A DNA stretch of 39,731 nt from JAJDNW01 sp039714495 (GCA_039714495.1 JBDLJD010000023.1:1-39731), one strand, 5' to 3'. Counted from the first letter of the stretch, positions 25,154-34,096 are shown. The notes: generated from the letters alone by a model not told the origin. Numbers and translations are program-made.

Positions 25154-26104
25154 ATGTCTGATGTTTTAGGAAACATTCGCAACTTTATGGAAAAAGAGGG
25201 TATCCCCGGAAGGGATGCATATGACCTACCCACATCAACCAAGACCTTTCCAGATGGCGCCAACTATCGCATTGAAATTGCCGGTGTGGAAAGAGCCTCC
25301 ACCATGGCAGCCATGATCAAGGCCGCTGAAAAGCGAAATGTAATCATTCACCGCGCCATTGCCACGGTGGGCGGCTCCACCTATTGTGATTTTCAGGAGC
25401 TCAAAGACATGGCCCAGATGGCCAGAGATGCCGGTATCGAAATGATCACCACCGTGGGCCACCGCAAAGGCTGGGACCCGGGATCCAAGGAGATATCCAC
25501 TTCAGAAGGCCAGATGCAGGGCTTCCGCTTGCGAGGATCGGATAACATCTCCTATCACATTGCCGACATTATGCGCAATATCGAAGCCGGGCACCGGGGT
25601 TTTCTGGTGTACGACGAAGGGGTGCTTTTCATCCTCAATAAAATGAGGGCCGCAGGATTGATACCGGCGGAGACCATCTTCAAGTTTTCGGTTTTCGGGG
25701 GGTACTGCAGTGCAGCCGGGGTCAAGGTGATCGAATCCATGGGCGCCAACTCCATGAACCCCATTTCAGATGTGTCCCTGCCCATACTGGGGGGCATCCG
25801 CAAGACCGCTGACATCCCCCTGGATGTTTACATCATCATCGTGGATTCCTTTGGCGGTATGTTCAGGGCCTACGAGGCACCGGAAATCGCCCGCGTGGCA
25901 TCACCCTGTTACTTCAAGTTCGAGCCGGGCACTTCTGAAGGCGACATCTACAAACCCTGGATGACGGAAGCGTTTCACGCGAACCTGATTCAGGAGAAGG
26001 TCAAGATTGCGTCCATCGTACTGGAAATCATGGACAGGCATGCCCCGGAATTAAAAACGTCTGCCAAGAACCCGGCCGACCTGGTTTTACCTGTGGTGGC
26101 ATAA
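25154..26104 (+). CDS. Uncharacterised protein, TIM-barrel-like (possible U32-peptidase relative)
   Basis: A 316-residue soluble protein that I do not firmly recognise. Its alternating pattern (MITTVGHRKGWDPG, GFLVYDEGVLFILNKMR, VIESMGANSMNPISDVSLPI, DVYIIIVDSFGGMFRAYE) suggests a TIM barrel. The 'MNPISDVSLPILGGIRK' and 'CYFKFEPG' segments recall U32-type peptidase or related radical-independent barrel proteins, but this is a weak resemblance. It lies between the PanB-like and aminotransferase genes, probably in the same transcript. A hairpin follows its stop codon. Confidence 0.6.
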   Translation: MSDVLGNIRNFMEKEGIPGRDAYDLPTSTKTFPDGANYRIEIAGVERASTMAAMIKAAEKRNVIIHRAIATVGGSTYCDFQELKDMAQMARDAGIEMITTVGHRKGWDPGSKEISTSEGQMQGFRLRGSDNISYHIADIMRNIEAGHRGFLVYDEGVLFILNKMRAAGLIPAETIFKFSVFGGYCSAAGVKVIESMGANSMNPISDVSLPILGGIRKTADIPLDVYIIIVDSFGGMFRAYEAPEIARVASPCYFKFEPGTSEGDIYKPWMTEAFHANLIQEKVKIASIVLEIMDRHAPELKTSAKNPADLVLPVVA

Positions 26105-26123
26105 TCGCCGTTTTTACATCAAA

Positions 26124-26158
26124 CTATCAGCCATATCGACACGTGATATGGCTGATAG
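26124..26158 (+). other. Perfect intercistronic hairpin
   Basis: CTATCAGCCATATC (26124-26137) pairs perfectly over 14 bases with 26145-26158 around a seven-base loop. No T tract follows, and the next ribosome site begins a few bases later. It is therefore more likely an mRNA processing, stability or partial attenuation element than a full terminator. Confidence 0.55.
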
Positions 26159-26179
26159 AAGACAAGAAGGGATAAATAC

Positions 26180-27361
26180 ATGACAACCCAAGATTTCCTG
26201 GCTGCTCGAACCCATGAGGTGGAGTGGTCCGGCATCCGTATCATGTTTGCCATGGCCGACGAGATACCGGATATCATCAACTTAGGCATCGGTCAGCCCG
26301 ATTTCGATACGCCCGGGTTCATCCGCGAGGCTGCCAAACAGGCTCTGGACGAGGGCTATACCCGCTATCCACCGGCCAAGGGGTTCCCCGATCTGCGCCG
26401 GGTGATTGCCGAAAAACTGAAAACGGAAAACAACATTAATGCCAACCCCGATACCGAAGTCTACGTGGCCGTGGGCGCCATGCAGGTGATCTTCAACACC
26501 TGCCTGCACATGCTCAACCCGGGGGACGAGGTGATCGTGGTGGATCCGGGATACGACTACTATTCGCAGATCCGTCTTTTCGGGGGGGTGCCCGTAACGG
26601 TGCCGGCCCGCGAATCAAACCGATTTAAAGTCGATCCAACCGATATCAAGGCTGTCATCACGGATAAGACCAAGTTGATGATCATCAACACGCCATCCAA
26701 CCCGACTGGCGCGATTTTTGACGAGGAGATATTGCGGGCCATTGCCGCAATGGCCATGGAACATGACATTTGGGTGCTTTCAGACGAACCCTATGAGCAC
26801 ATTCTTTTTGACGGTCACAAACATGTCAGCATCGGATCTTTCGAAGGTATGGCAGAACGGACCATCTCTGCTTTTACCCTTTCCAAGTCCTATGCCATGA
26901 CCGGCTGGCGCGTGGGTTACACGACCGCGCCAAAAGCGATCATCGACGAGATGGAAAAGCTCATGGAGCACATGGTGTCCGGGGTGACCGCCGTTGCCCA
27001 GCGGGCTGCTCTGGCAGCCATTGCCGCGCCCCAGGAATGTGTAAAAGAGATGGTGGCCACCTATGACAAGAGGCGCCATCTCGTTCACGAAGGCCTCAAT
27101 GCCATCGAAGGGATCGATTGCCTCAAGCCGGAATCCACCTTTTACGCTTTCCCGAACATATCATCCTTTGGCATGTCATCCTGGGAGTTTGCCAAGGTTA
27201 TGGCAAAAGAACACCAGGTGGCCGTAGTGCCGGGGAGCATTTTCGGTAAAGCCGGAGAAGGCTATGTGCGGCTTTCTTTTGCCGCGAGCATGGAACAGCT
27301 GCAGGAGGGAATCGCACGGATCGCGCGTGGCGTCGCGGCGATCAAATCCCGTAAGGCCTGA
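26180..27361 (+). CDS. Class I/II PLP aminotransferase
   Basis: A 393-residue fold-type I aminotransferase of the aspartate aminotransferase group. It shows INLGIGQPDFDTP, YTRYPPAKG, INTPSNPTGAIF, SDEPYEHI and the PLP lysine Lys236 in TLSKSYAMTGWRVGY, with the substrate-carboxylate arginine in the C-terminal YVRLSFA. Amino donor and acceptor cannot be read from the sequence. In this run it would interconvert amino and 2-oxo acids, possibly feeding the PanB-like enzyme, or handle diaminobutyrate from ectoine (inference). Confidence 0.9.
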   Translation: MTTQDFLAARTHEVEWSGIRIMFAMADEIPDIINLGIGQPDFDTPGFIREAAKQALDEGYTRYPPAKGFPDLRRVIAEKLKTENNINANPDTEVYVAVGAMQVIFNTCLHMLNPGDEVIVVDPGYDYYSQIRLFGGVPVTVPARESNRFKVDPTDIKAVITDKTKLMIINTPSNPTGAIFDEEILRAIAAMAMEHDIWVLSDEPYEHILFDGHKHVSIGSFEGMAERTISAFTLSKSYAMTGWRVGYTTAPKAIIDEMEKLMEHMVSGVTAVAQRAALAAIAAPQECVKEMVATYDKRRHLVHEGLNAIEGIDCLKPESTFYAFPNISSFGMSSWEFAKVMAKEHQVAVVPGSIFGKAGEGYVRLSFAASMEQLQEGIARIARGVAAIKSRKA

Positions 27362-27397
27362 AAGCATATTTGGTGAACGGTGTAAGGAGAGATGAAG

Positions 27398-28573
27398 ATG
27401 ACGCTATTTCGCAAAGACGAGTATCTCGAGCGCGTAAAGCAGACAAAGCAGCGTATGCAGGATGCAGGTTTGGAGGTGCTGATCATTTCCGATCCGGCCA
27501 ATATGAACTATCTGACCGGCTATGACGGCTGGTCTTTTTATGTGCCACAAGCGGTTGTGGTGTCTTTGGACCTGGCGGCACCATTGTGGATCGGGCGCGG
27601 TATGGATGTGGCCGGAGCACTGCACACGACTTTTTTGAATGAGGACCACATCATCGGCTATCCCGACGATTTTGTACAAAACCCCCATAAACACCCCATG
27701 AATTTTGTGGCCGATGAAATTAAACATCGCGGCTGGGAAAAATGTAACATCGGGGTGGAGATGGACGCCTACTATTTTAGCGCCCGCGGGTTTTTGGCCT
27801 TGCAAAAGGACCTCCCGCAGGCCCGGATCAAGGATGCCAACCTGTTGGTTTCCTGGGTCAGGCTGGTCAAATCCGATGCCGAAATCAGATACATGCAGGA
27901 GGCGGGCAAGATTTCCGAAAAGGTGATGCAGACCGCCCTGGACAACCTGTCTCCTGGTGTGCGCGAATGCGATGCCGTGGCCGCGGTTTACCAGGCCCAG
28001 ATGACCGGGACCCCTGAGTTCGGTGGGGACTATCCTGCCATCGTACCCATGATGCCCACCGGCGAGAAGACATCGGCACCCCATTTAACCTGGACTGACG
28101 ACCCGTATGAAGACGACCAGGCCGTGAACCTGGAGCTGGCTGCCTGTCGCCATCGCTATCATTCGCCCTTGGCGCGAACCGCGTATCTGGGCCAGAACCC
28201 ACCCCAGAAACTGGCCACCCTGGCCGAGCATACGGTCGAGGGGCTCAACCTGACCCTGGAGGCCATCAAGCCGGGTCTGCGTTGCGAGGAGGTCGAACTG
28301 GTTTGGCGCAGGCATATTGCCAAGGCCGGCCTGGAAAAGGAATCCCGCATCGGCTATGCCATGGGTTTGAATTATCCGCCCGACTGGGGGGAGCATACCG
28401 CCAGTCTGCGACCCGGCGATAAAACCATATTGGCACCCAACATGACCTTTCACATGATCCTGGGCATGTGGATGGATAATTACGGATTCGAGTGCAGTGA
28501 ATCTTTTCGGGTTACGGAAAGCGGGTGCGCAACGTTGGCCGACTTTCCAAGGAAGTTGTTTTTAATCGAATAA
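27398..28573 (+). CDS. doeA: M24-family hydrolase, ectoine hydrolase (DoeA/EutD)-like
   Basis: A 391-residue creatinase/prolidase-type protein. The N-terminal segment (SDPANMNYLTGYDGWSFYVP, then GRGMDVAGA and DEIKHRGW) and the C-terminal YPPDWGEHTASLRPGD, together with GMWMDNYGFE, follow the pattern of DoeA, which opens the ectoine ring to N-acetyl-diaminobutyrate. Full length for that family. The TeaABCD-type transporter and EutB/EutC remnants downstream support the assignment. The usual M24 metal-ligand set is not obvious, as in creatinase-like members. ATG 27398 is preferred to 27392 because AAGGAGA lies seven bases upstream of it. Confidence 0.8.
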   Translation: MTLFRKDEYLERVKQTKQRMQDAGLEVLIISDPANMNYLTGYDGWSFYVPQAVVVSLDLAAPLWIGRGMDVAGALHTTFLNEDHIIGYPDDFVQNPHKHPMNFVADEIKHRGWEKCNIGVEMDAYYFSARGFLALQKDLPQARIKDANLLVSWVRLVKSDAEIRYMQEAGKISEKVMQTALDNLSPGVRECDAVAAVYQAQMTGTPEFGGDYPAIVPMMPTGEKTSAPHLTWTDDPYEDDQAVNLELAACRHRYHSPLARTAYLGQNPPQKLATLAEHTVEGLNLTLEAIKPGLRCEEVELVWRRHIAKAGLEKESRIGYAMGLNYPPDWGEHTASLRPGDKTILAPNMTFHMILGMWMDNYGFECSESFRVTESGCATLADFPRKLFLIE

Positions 28574-28589
28574 GAGTAAACAGGAAATA

Positions 28590-29321
28590 ATGCATTATAA
28601 GACGCGCAAGGGGCAAGTCAGCAGTGGTGAGGCCATTGGGATCTTACTTCTGGATACTTGCGTGCCTTTTATTCCGGGGGATGTGGCCAATGCCACTACC
28701 TATTCCTTCCCGGTTCGTTTTCAAAGGGTCCCCGGGTTTACCGTAGCGCGTGCCTTGGCAAAGGATCCGACTGTTTTTGACGAGCTTTTGCTTGCCGCAA
28801 AATCATTGGCGCGGCAAGGTGTGCGGGCCATCACCGGCGATTGTGGATTCATGGGGATTCATCAGCAAAACCTGGCTCGTGAACTCGATATCCCCGTTTT
28901 TTTGTCGAGCCTGATCCAGCTTCCTTTTATCGGCGCTATAGTCGGACGGAACGCAAAGGTAGGCGTCATAACGGCTGATTCAGCCAGTTTGAACACCGAT
29001 TTGCTGACGGCTGTGGGTGTATCAGACACCTCGAACCTGGTCATAACGGGACTGCAGGATCAACCCAACTTTCGCAAGTTTGCCCTTGAGGAGACCGGAA
29101 TTCTTGACACGGAAGCTGTGGAAGAGGAGGTCGTAACCACGGCAAGGCGGATAAAGACCGACCATAAAAAGGTCCGCGCCCTCCTATTGGAATGCAGCCT
29201 GCTGCCGCCGTACGGCGCCGCCATACAAGCCGCAGTGAACCTGCCGGTTTTCGACTATATCACCATGATCAACTTCGTTTTTTCAGCGGTGGTGAAACGG
29301 GAATACAACGGCTTTATGTAG
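28590..29321 (+). CDS. Asp/Glu racemase-superfamily protein
   Basis: A 243-residue protein with the two-cysteine arrangement of aspartate/glutamate/hydantoin racemases: the first cysteine in ITGDCGFMG and the second in LLLECSLLPPYG. Family-like segments are GEAIGILLLD near the start and KVGVITAD in the middle. In hydroxyectoine clusters an Asp/Glu-racemase-like EutA accompanies EutBCDE; this protein may fill that role, but it is not clearly the same subfamily. It begins 16 bases after the DoeA-like gene and ends 26 bases before the M20 gene, so all three should be co-expressed. Confidence 0.8.
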   Translation: MHYKTRKGQVSSGEAIGILLLDTCVPFIPGDVANATTYSFPVRFQRVPGFTVARALAKDPTVFDELLLAAKSLARQGVRAITGDCGFMGIHQQNLARELDIPVFLSSLIQLPFIGAIVGRNAKVGVITADSASLNTDLLTAVGVSDTSNLVITGLQDQPNFRKFALEETGILDTEAVEEEVVTTARRIKTDHKKVRALLLECSLLPPYGAAIQAAVNLPVFDYITMINFVFSAVVKREYNGFM

Positions 29322-29347
29322 ACAAACAGAACAATTTAACCAGAGTG

Positions 29348-30562
29348 ATGCTGACCATGCAAATTTCAGAACAGGTAGAAAAATACCGTGAAGAGCTGAT
29401 TAATCTGCGGCGGGACTTTCACCGTCATCCTGAGTTGGGCTTTGAGGAATTCCGTACTGCCGATATCATTGAAAACTATCTTAAAGCCCTGGGCATTGCG
29501 ACGCAACGAATTGCTAAAACCGGAGTCGTGGGCATTTTGCACGGTGCGAGTCCAGGTCCTGTTTTGATGCTGCGGGCGGATATGGATGCCTTGCCGATCG
29601 AGGAAGAAAACGACGTTGACTACAAATCTCAGAATAAAGGTGTGATGCACGCCTGCGGCCACGATGCCCACATGGCCATGTTGTTGATCGCTGCCAAAAT
29701 TCTAAACGGCAGAAAAAACGATATTGCCGGAACGATTAAGTTTGTTTTCCAACCCAACGAAGAGATCGCCGGGGCCATCCAGATGATCGAAGAGGGTGTA
29801 CTGGAAAATCCCAAGGTCGATGCAGTTGTGGGTATGCATGTCTGGACGCCGGTGGAGTCGGGTAAGATTGCTATCACTGCAGGCCCGGTCATGGGGGGGC
29901 TGGATGTTTTTAAGATCACGATCCATGGCAAAGGCGGCCACACCGGTATGCCCGAGGATGCCGTTGATCCGATTATTGCAGCTGCCGGTGTCATTCAAAC
30001 GGCTCAGGTCATTCAAACCCGGGAAATCAGCAACCTGAAGTCAACCGTTATCATGTTCGGCAAAATCAAAGGTGGCACCAAAAGCAACATCATCCCGGAA
30101 AAGGTGGAACTGGAAGGCTCCATCCGCTTTCTTTACCAAAACGGGTCTGAAGATGAAGCCCAACCCACGCATAGATTCATCCGTATCGTGGAGCAAGTTT
30201 GCCAAACCCACCGCTGTACTTGCGACATCGATATCGTGCATGAAAATATACCCTTGATAAACAATGCGGAAATGGCGGTCCTGGCCAGGGATACCGCCCT
30301 GGAGGTGTTTCCCGACCCCAAAGCAATCATCGATAACCAGACCATGGGCAGTGAGGATTTTTCCGAGTTCAGTGAGCGGGTACCGGGTGTGTTCATGTTT
30401 CTCGGTACCGGCAACGAGAAAATCGGCACCCATCTGTCCCATCATCACCCGCGCTTTAATATCGATGAAAAAACCCTTGCCAAAGGTGTCGAGATGTTTG
30501 TGCGGGGGGCATTAAGCTTTTTTAATGCCGCCGGTGAGTTGAAATTCCTTAAAAGGAGGTGA
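29348..30562 (+). CDS. M20-family amidohydrolase (N-acyl amino acid deacylase type)
   Basis: A 404-residue M20D hydrolase. It shows LRRDFHRHPELGFEE, RADMDALPIEEE, the metal-binding HACGHDAHMAM, FQPNEEIAGA with the catalytic and metal-binding glutamates, GKGGHTGMP for the dimerisation-domain histidine, and the late metal histidine in SHHHPRFN. Such enzymes remove acyl groups from N-acyl amino acids. Here it could replace DoeB by deacetylating N-acetyl-diaminobutyrate formed by the DoeA-like enzyme (inference). The start is uncertain between ATG 29348 and ATG 29357; neither has a strong ribosome site. The frame is open into the preceding gene. Confidence 0.88.
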   Translation: MLTMQISEQVEKYREELINLRRDFHRHPELGFEEFRTADIIENYLKALGIATQRIAKTGVVGILHGASPGPVLMLRADMDALPIEEENDVDYKSQNKGVMHACGHDAHMAMLLIAAKILNGRKNDIAGTIKFVFQPNEEIAGAIQMIEEGVLENPKVDAVVGMHVWTPVESGKIAITAGPVMGGLDVFKITIHGKGGHTGMPEDAVDPIIAAAGVIQTAQVIQTREISNLKSTVIMFGKIKGGTKSNIIPEKVELEGSIRFLYQNGSEDEAQPTHRFIRIVEQVCQTHRCTCDIDIVHENIPLINNAEMAVLARDTALEVFPDPKAIIDNQTMGSEDFSEFSERVPGVFMFLGTGNEKIGTHLSHHHPRFNIDEKTLAKGVEMFVRGALSFFNAAGELKFLKRR

Positions 30563-30676
30563 TTCGTACAACAAAAAGGAATAGTTACCTATATGAACGC
30601 TCAACTTAGGCCTTATTAACCAGGAGTGAAAAACAACATGTTCGCTCTGTAAATCACAATAAAAAGGAGTCGTATT

Positions 30677-31699
30677 ATGAAATCAAAACTGTTTAAGGCA
30701 TTACTGGCAGGAATTCTGCTGATAGCATTAACAAGTGCAAGCGTGTATGCAGCGGAGTGGAAGTATGCATTTGGAGAGGGTATGAATGATCCTCAAGGCA
30801 TCTATGCCACGGCATTTAAAAACTATGTTGAGGAAAATTCCAGGCATAAAGTCAAACTCTATACAGTCGGAAGCCTTGGCGAAGAGACCGATATGATGGA
30901 ACAGACCAAAGCTGGGATCATACAGTTTATAGGACAATCAACCGGTTATATGGGTGGCACGATTCCGGAGATGGATCTGTTTACCCTGCCTTATGTTATG
31001 CCAACAGATACCAAGCAGCTTGATTATTTTTTCAAAAACTCAAAAGCGATCAATGAGTTGCTTCCTCCCATTTTCAACAAACACGGACTTGAACTGCTCT
31101 CTATCTTCCCGGAAGGTGAGATGGCGGTGACAACGTTTGTCCCCTTTCACTCACCCGCAGACTTGAAGGGCAAAAAGATACGTGTTATGCCGGGGTCACC
31201 CATCTTGGTTGAGACCTATAAAGCGTTTGGTGCTTCCCCTGTTCCCATGACCTGGGGTGATTTGATTGGTGCCCTTAAGACCAACATGGTAGATGGTCAA
31301 GAGAACCCAACGACATGGATTGAAGCGTATGGTTTGGATGACCTGACAAAAGTATTGACATATACCGGGCATGGAAACTTCAATGCATTCGTAGGAACAA
31401 ATAAAAAGTTTTTTGATGGGCTCAGCGAAAGGGATAAAAAACTTGTTCGCGACGCTGTTGCTCTTGCCCACAAAATGATCCTAAAAGAGGCGGAAAGGGC
31501 GGATGCTTATGGGCTTGGTCGCATTGTCAGAACCAATCCGAGCTATAAGATTGTGACCCTCACTGAGGAAGAGCGTGCGCCGTTTAAAGAAGCTGCAAAG
31601 GTTGTACAAGCTTCATTTGCCTCAAAGAGCGCTTCAAACAAAAAAGTTTTGGATCAAATGATAGCTGATCTAAAAGAAGCGGAAGCAAACGCTAAATAA
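30677..31699 (+). CDS. teaA: TRAP transporter substrate-binding protein, TeaA-like
   Basis: A 340-residue DctP-type periplasmic binding protein. MKSKLFKALLAGILLIALT is a Sec signal peptide, cut near VYA-AE. The mature part follows TeaA, the ectoine/hydroxyectoine binding protein of Halomonas: AFKNYVEENSRHKVKLY, MMEQTKAGIIQF, MPTDTKQLDYFF, ETYKAFGASPVPMTWGD and MVDGQENPTTWIE. The conserved arginine of TRAP binding proteins is in KKIRVMPGS. An AAAAGGAG site lies upstream. It heads the TRAP gene set and is followed by two long hairpins before the membrane genes. Ectoine as ligand is inferred from family resemblance and neighbours. Confidence 0.85.
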   Translation: MKSKLFKALLAGILLIALTSASVYAAEWKYAFGEGMNDPQGIYATAFKNYVEENSRHKVKLYTVGSLGEETDMMEQTKAGIIQFIGQSTGYMGGTIPEMDLFTLPYVMPTDTKQLDYFFKNSKAINELLPPIFNKHGLELLSIFPEGEMAVTTFVPFHSPADLKGKKIRVMPGSPILVETYKAFGASPVPMTWGDLIGALKTNMVDGQENPTTWIEAYGLDDLTKVLTYTGHGNFNAFVGTNKKFFDGLSERDKKLVRDAVALAHKMILKEAERADAYGLGRIVRTNPSYKIVTLTEEERAPFKEAAKVVQASFASKSASNKKVLDQMIADLKEAEANAK

Positions 31700-31709
31700 T
31701 AACCCAATC

Positions 31710-31743
31710 GATTATCTGCCGCTCTTTTAAGCGGCAGATAATC
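31710..31743 (+). other. Hairpin 1 after the TRAP binding-protein gene
   Basis: A perfect 14-bp stem (GATTATCTGCCGCT at 31710-31723 with 31730-31743) closes a six-base loop ten bases after the stop codon. No T tract follows. It probably protects the upstream mRNA from exonucleases or attenuates read-through into the permease genes. Confidence 0.6.
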
Positions 31744-31754
31744 TTAAAAAAGAG

Positions 31755-31802
31755 AATAGCAAAATAGATTGTCGCATTTTAAGCACGATCTATTTTGCTA
31801 TT
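31755..31802 (+). other. Hairpin 2 before the TRAP small-subunit gene
   Basis: A perfect 15-bp stem (AATAGCAAAATAGAT at 31755-31769 with 31788-31802) closes an 18-base loop and ends just before the AGGGAG ribosome site of the next gene. It lies 11 bases after hairpin 1. Confidence 0.6.
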
Positions 31803-31813
31803 AGGGAGAAAAG

Positions 31814-32392
31814 ATGAATGCAATAGCAGGAAAGAGGACCAATCCTATATTAAAAACACTCAATCTTATTGATATGCTAATTAGTCAGTTTGAAGGGTTT
31901 ATGTTGGCTGTCGGGGTGATAGCGATGACTGTCAATACCATTGCCGCGGTGGTTAGCCGGTTTGTTTTTAATAGTGCGATTACCTTTACCGATGAGCTCA
32001 ATGTGATCTTTATCGTTGTGGTGACGTATGCCGGCTTGAGCTACGCAGCACGCAATGGGCGGCACATCAGGATGTCTGCTATTTACGATGCCATGCCAGC
32101 AAAGACGCGCAAAGCTATGATGGTTGTGATGGCCTCGGTGACTTCGGCGTTTATGTTCTTTCTCTCTTTTTATTCGTACTATTATATTGTCGAGGTGTAT
32201 GAGAGTGGGCGAATTTTGCCGGCTTTGGGGCTGCCGGTATTTTATATCTATTTGTGGGTTCCCGTTGGTTTTGTTGTGACAGGCTTGCAGTATGCGTTTA
32301 CGGTGGTAAAGAATTTAACTGAGCGTGATGTCTATCTTTCAACCAATATCAAAGATGGATATTCTGACACAGATCATGATATTGAAGTTTAA
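31814..32392 (+). CDS. teaB: TRAP transporter small membrane subunit, TeaB/DctQ-like
   Basis: A 192-residue protein with four predicted membrane segments: near 34-55 (GFMLAVGVIAMTVNTIAAVV), 66-82 (NVIFIVVVTYAGLSYA), 104-124 (MMVVMASVTSAFMFFLSF) and 140-165. The loop NGRHIRMSAIYD is the usual DctQ signature. It partners the large permease encoded four bases downstream. AGGGAG provides the ribosome site right after hairpin 2. Confidence 0.9.
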   Translation: MNAIAGKRTNPILKTLNLIDMLISQFEGFMLAVGVIAMTVNTIAAVVSRFVFNSAITFTDELNVIFIVVVTYAGLSYAARNGRHIRMSAIYDAMPAKTRKAMMVVMASVTSAFMFFLSFYSYYYIVEVYESGRILPALGLPVFYIYLWVPVGFVVTGLQYAFTVVKNLTERDVYLSTNIKDGYSDTDHDIEV

Positions 32393-32395
32393 GGT

Positions 32396-34087
32396 ATGAT
32401 GATGAGATTTCAAATTAAGAAAATAGTCCTGTTATTTGTTTTCAGTTGCTTTTTGGCCACGCCTCTTTTGGCGTCAGATCCTGTCACAGTAGTCGTTGAA
32501 GAGACGACGATTGCCGAAAAAACAAAATTTTTTTTATACGGCTATGCCGAGGGTGTGGATAAATGGCAAGAGGTGAGTATCACCTTAAGCGATGGTAACG
32601 CTAAAAGTCTTGAACTAACCGCTGAGACCAATAAAATAGGCAATTGGGGCGTTGAAGAGGTTGACATCAGCACCCTCAGTGACGGCAAAATCACCATTAC
32701 CGCAATGCTTAAAGATGAAGCGGGAAAAATAATGGCCCAAACCACTTCTACTGCTGTATTGGATACCAGTTTTAGTTTGGTTGCTTTTATGAATAAGCAT
32801 TTTGCGGTTACCATTTTTTTGCTGATGGTAATTTTACTGCTGTTAGGGTTTCCCATGAAGATCCCTTTGATTGCCGGGGCGACGCTTGGGGTGTACCTGC
32901 TATACGATGGAGACCTCTCAAAGACGCAGTTTATGATTCAGCAAATGATGGCGGGGATTCGTCCGGCAGCACTCATTGCCGTGCCGATGTTTATCCTCTC
33001 GGCCGATATTATGACCAGAGGCCAATCGGCTGAAAAACTGATCGATCTGGTGATGGCATTTGTCAGGCACATCAAAGGCGGGCTTGCAGTTAGTACAGCT
33101 GGGGCGTGTGCGGTATTTGGTGCTGTTTCCGGTTCGACCCAAGCTACTGTTGTAGCGATTGGATCACCCCTGCGTCCTGAGCTCCAAAAAGGGGGATACA
33201 AAGACTCCTTTATTTTAGCACTCATTGTCAATTCCAGTGATATCGCTTTTTTGATACCTCCCAGTATTGGGATGATTATCTATGGAATTGTCGCCAAAAC
33301 CTCCATACCTGAACTTTTTATCGCAGGCATCGGTCCCGGGCTGCTGATCTTATTTTTGTTCTCCATCTATAGTGTTATCTATGCGTATGTAAACAAAATC
33401 CCCACCCAACCGAAAGCCTCGTGGGGCGATCGAGGCAGGGCACTGTATCACGCCCTGTGGCCTTTGGGATTCCCGGCTATTATTATCGGTGGTATCTTTG
33501 GCGGGATCTTCAGCCCCACGGAAGCGGCCGCTGTGAGCGTGGCATATGCTATCATGCTGGAGGGCTTTATTTTTAGAACGATGAAACTCAGCGACTTTTA
33601 TGCAACCGCCAAGTCAACAGGGCTGGTGACAGCCGTTGTTTTTATCCTGGTAGGTGCCGGCGCTGCATTTGCCTGGGTATTATCCTATGCGCAAGTGCCC
33701 CAACAGCTTTTGGGGATGATCGGCATTTCTGAGATGGGCCAATATGGCGTACTCTTTGTTGTCTCTATTGCCTTTTTTGTCGGATGTATGTTTGTTGATC
33801 CGATTGTGGTGATTTTGATCTTGGTACCTATTTTTGCACCTGTGGTGAAGGATGTGGGACTTGATCTTGTTTTAGTGGGTACGATTATCACGCTCCAGGT
33901 TGCCATTGGTTCTGCCACACCGCCATTCGGCTGTGATATTTTTACCGCCATTGCGATATTTAAACGCCCTTACTTTGAAGTTGTCAAAGGGACACCGCCA
34001 TTTATATTCATCCTCTTAAGTGTAGCTGTGGCTATGATCTTCTTTCCGCAGATTGCTCTTTTCTTAAGAGATGTAGCCTTTAGATAA
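32396..34087 (+). CDS. teaC: TRAP transporter large permease, TeaC/DctM-like, with extra N-terminal domain
   Basis: A 563-residue protein, against roughly 425-470 for typical DctM subunits. It begins with a signal-peptide-like stretch (KIVLLFVFSCFLATPLLAS) and a hydrophilic beta-rich, Ig-like domain of about 100 residues (VTVVVEETTIAEKTKFFLYG through AQTTSTAVLD). The DctM core then starts near residue 135 with HFAVTIFLLMVILLLLGFPM. Core signatures include FILSADIMTRGQSAEKLIDL, GAVSGSTQATVVAIGSP, FLIPPSIGMIIYG and GGIFSPTEAAAV. The extra periplasmic domain is unusual for TRAP permeases. The gene is visibly AT-richer than the catabolic genes upstream and the eut remnant downstream. Confidence 0.9.
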   Translation: MMMRFQIKKIVLLFVFSCFLATPLLASDPVTVVVEETTIAEKTKFFLYGYAEGVDKWQEVSITLSDGNAKSLELTAETNKIGNWGVEEVDISTLSDGKITITAMLKDEAGKIMAQTTSTAVLDTSFSLVAFMNKHFAVTIFLLMVILLLLGFPMKIPLIAGATLGVYLLYDGDLSKTQFMIQQMMAGIRPAALIAVPMFILSADIMTRGQSAEKLIDLVMAFVRHIKGGLAVSTAGACAVFGAVSGSTQATVVAIGSPLRPELQKGGYKDSFILALIVNSSDIAFLIPPSIGMIIYGIVAKTSIPELFIAGIGPGLLILFLFSIYSVIYAYVNKIPTQPKASWGDRGRALYHALWPLGFPAIIIGGIFGGIFSPTEAAAVSVAYAIMLEGFIFRTMKLSDFYATAKSTGLVTAVVFILVGAGAAFAWVLSYAQVPQQLLGMIGISEMGQYGVLFVVSIAFFVGCMFVDPIVVILILVPIFAPVVKDVGLDLVLVGTIITLQVAIGSATPPFGCDIFTAIAIFKRPYFEVVKGTPPFIFILLSVAVAMIFFPQIALFLRDVAFR

Positions 34088-34096
34088 AGGAAAGAT

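Noticed and set aside
29192..29347. N-terminal extension of the M20 hydrolase back to 29192
   Set aside because: It would overlap the racemase-like gene by 130 bases in another frame and add residues that do not fit the family.
30590..30652. Tiny frames (8 and 4 codons) in the leader of the TRAP binding-protein gene as leader peptides
   Set aside because: No run of regulatory codons and no attenuator-like structure accompanies them; chance is sufficient.
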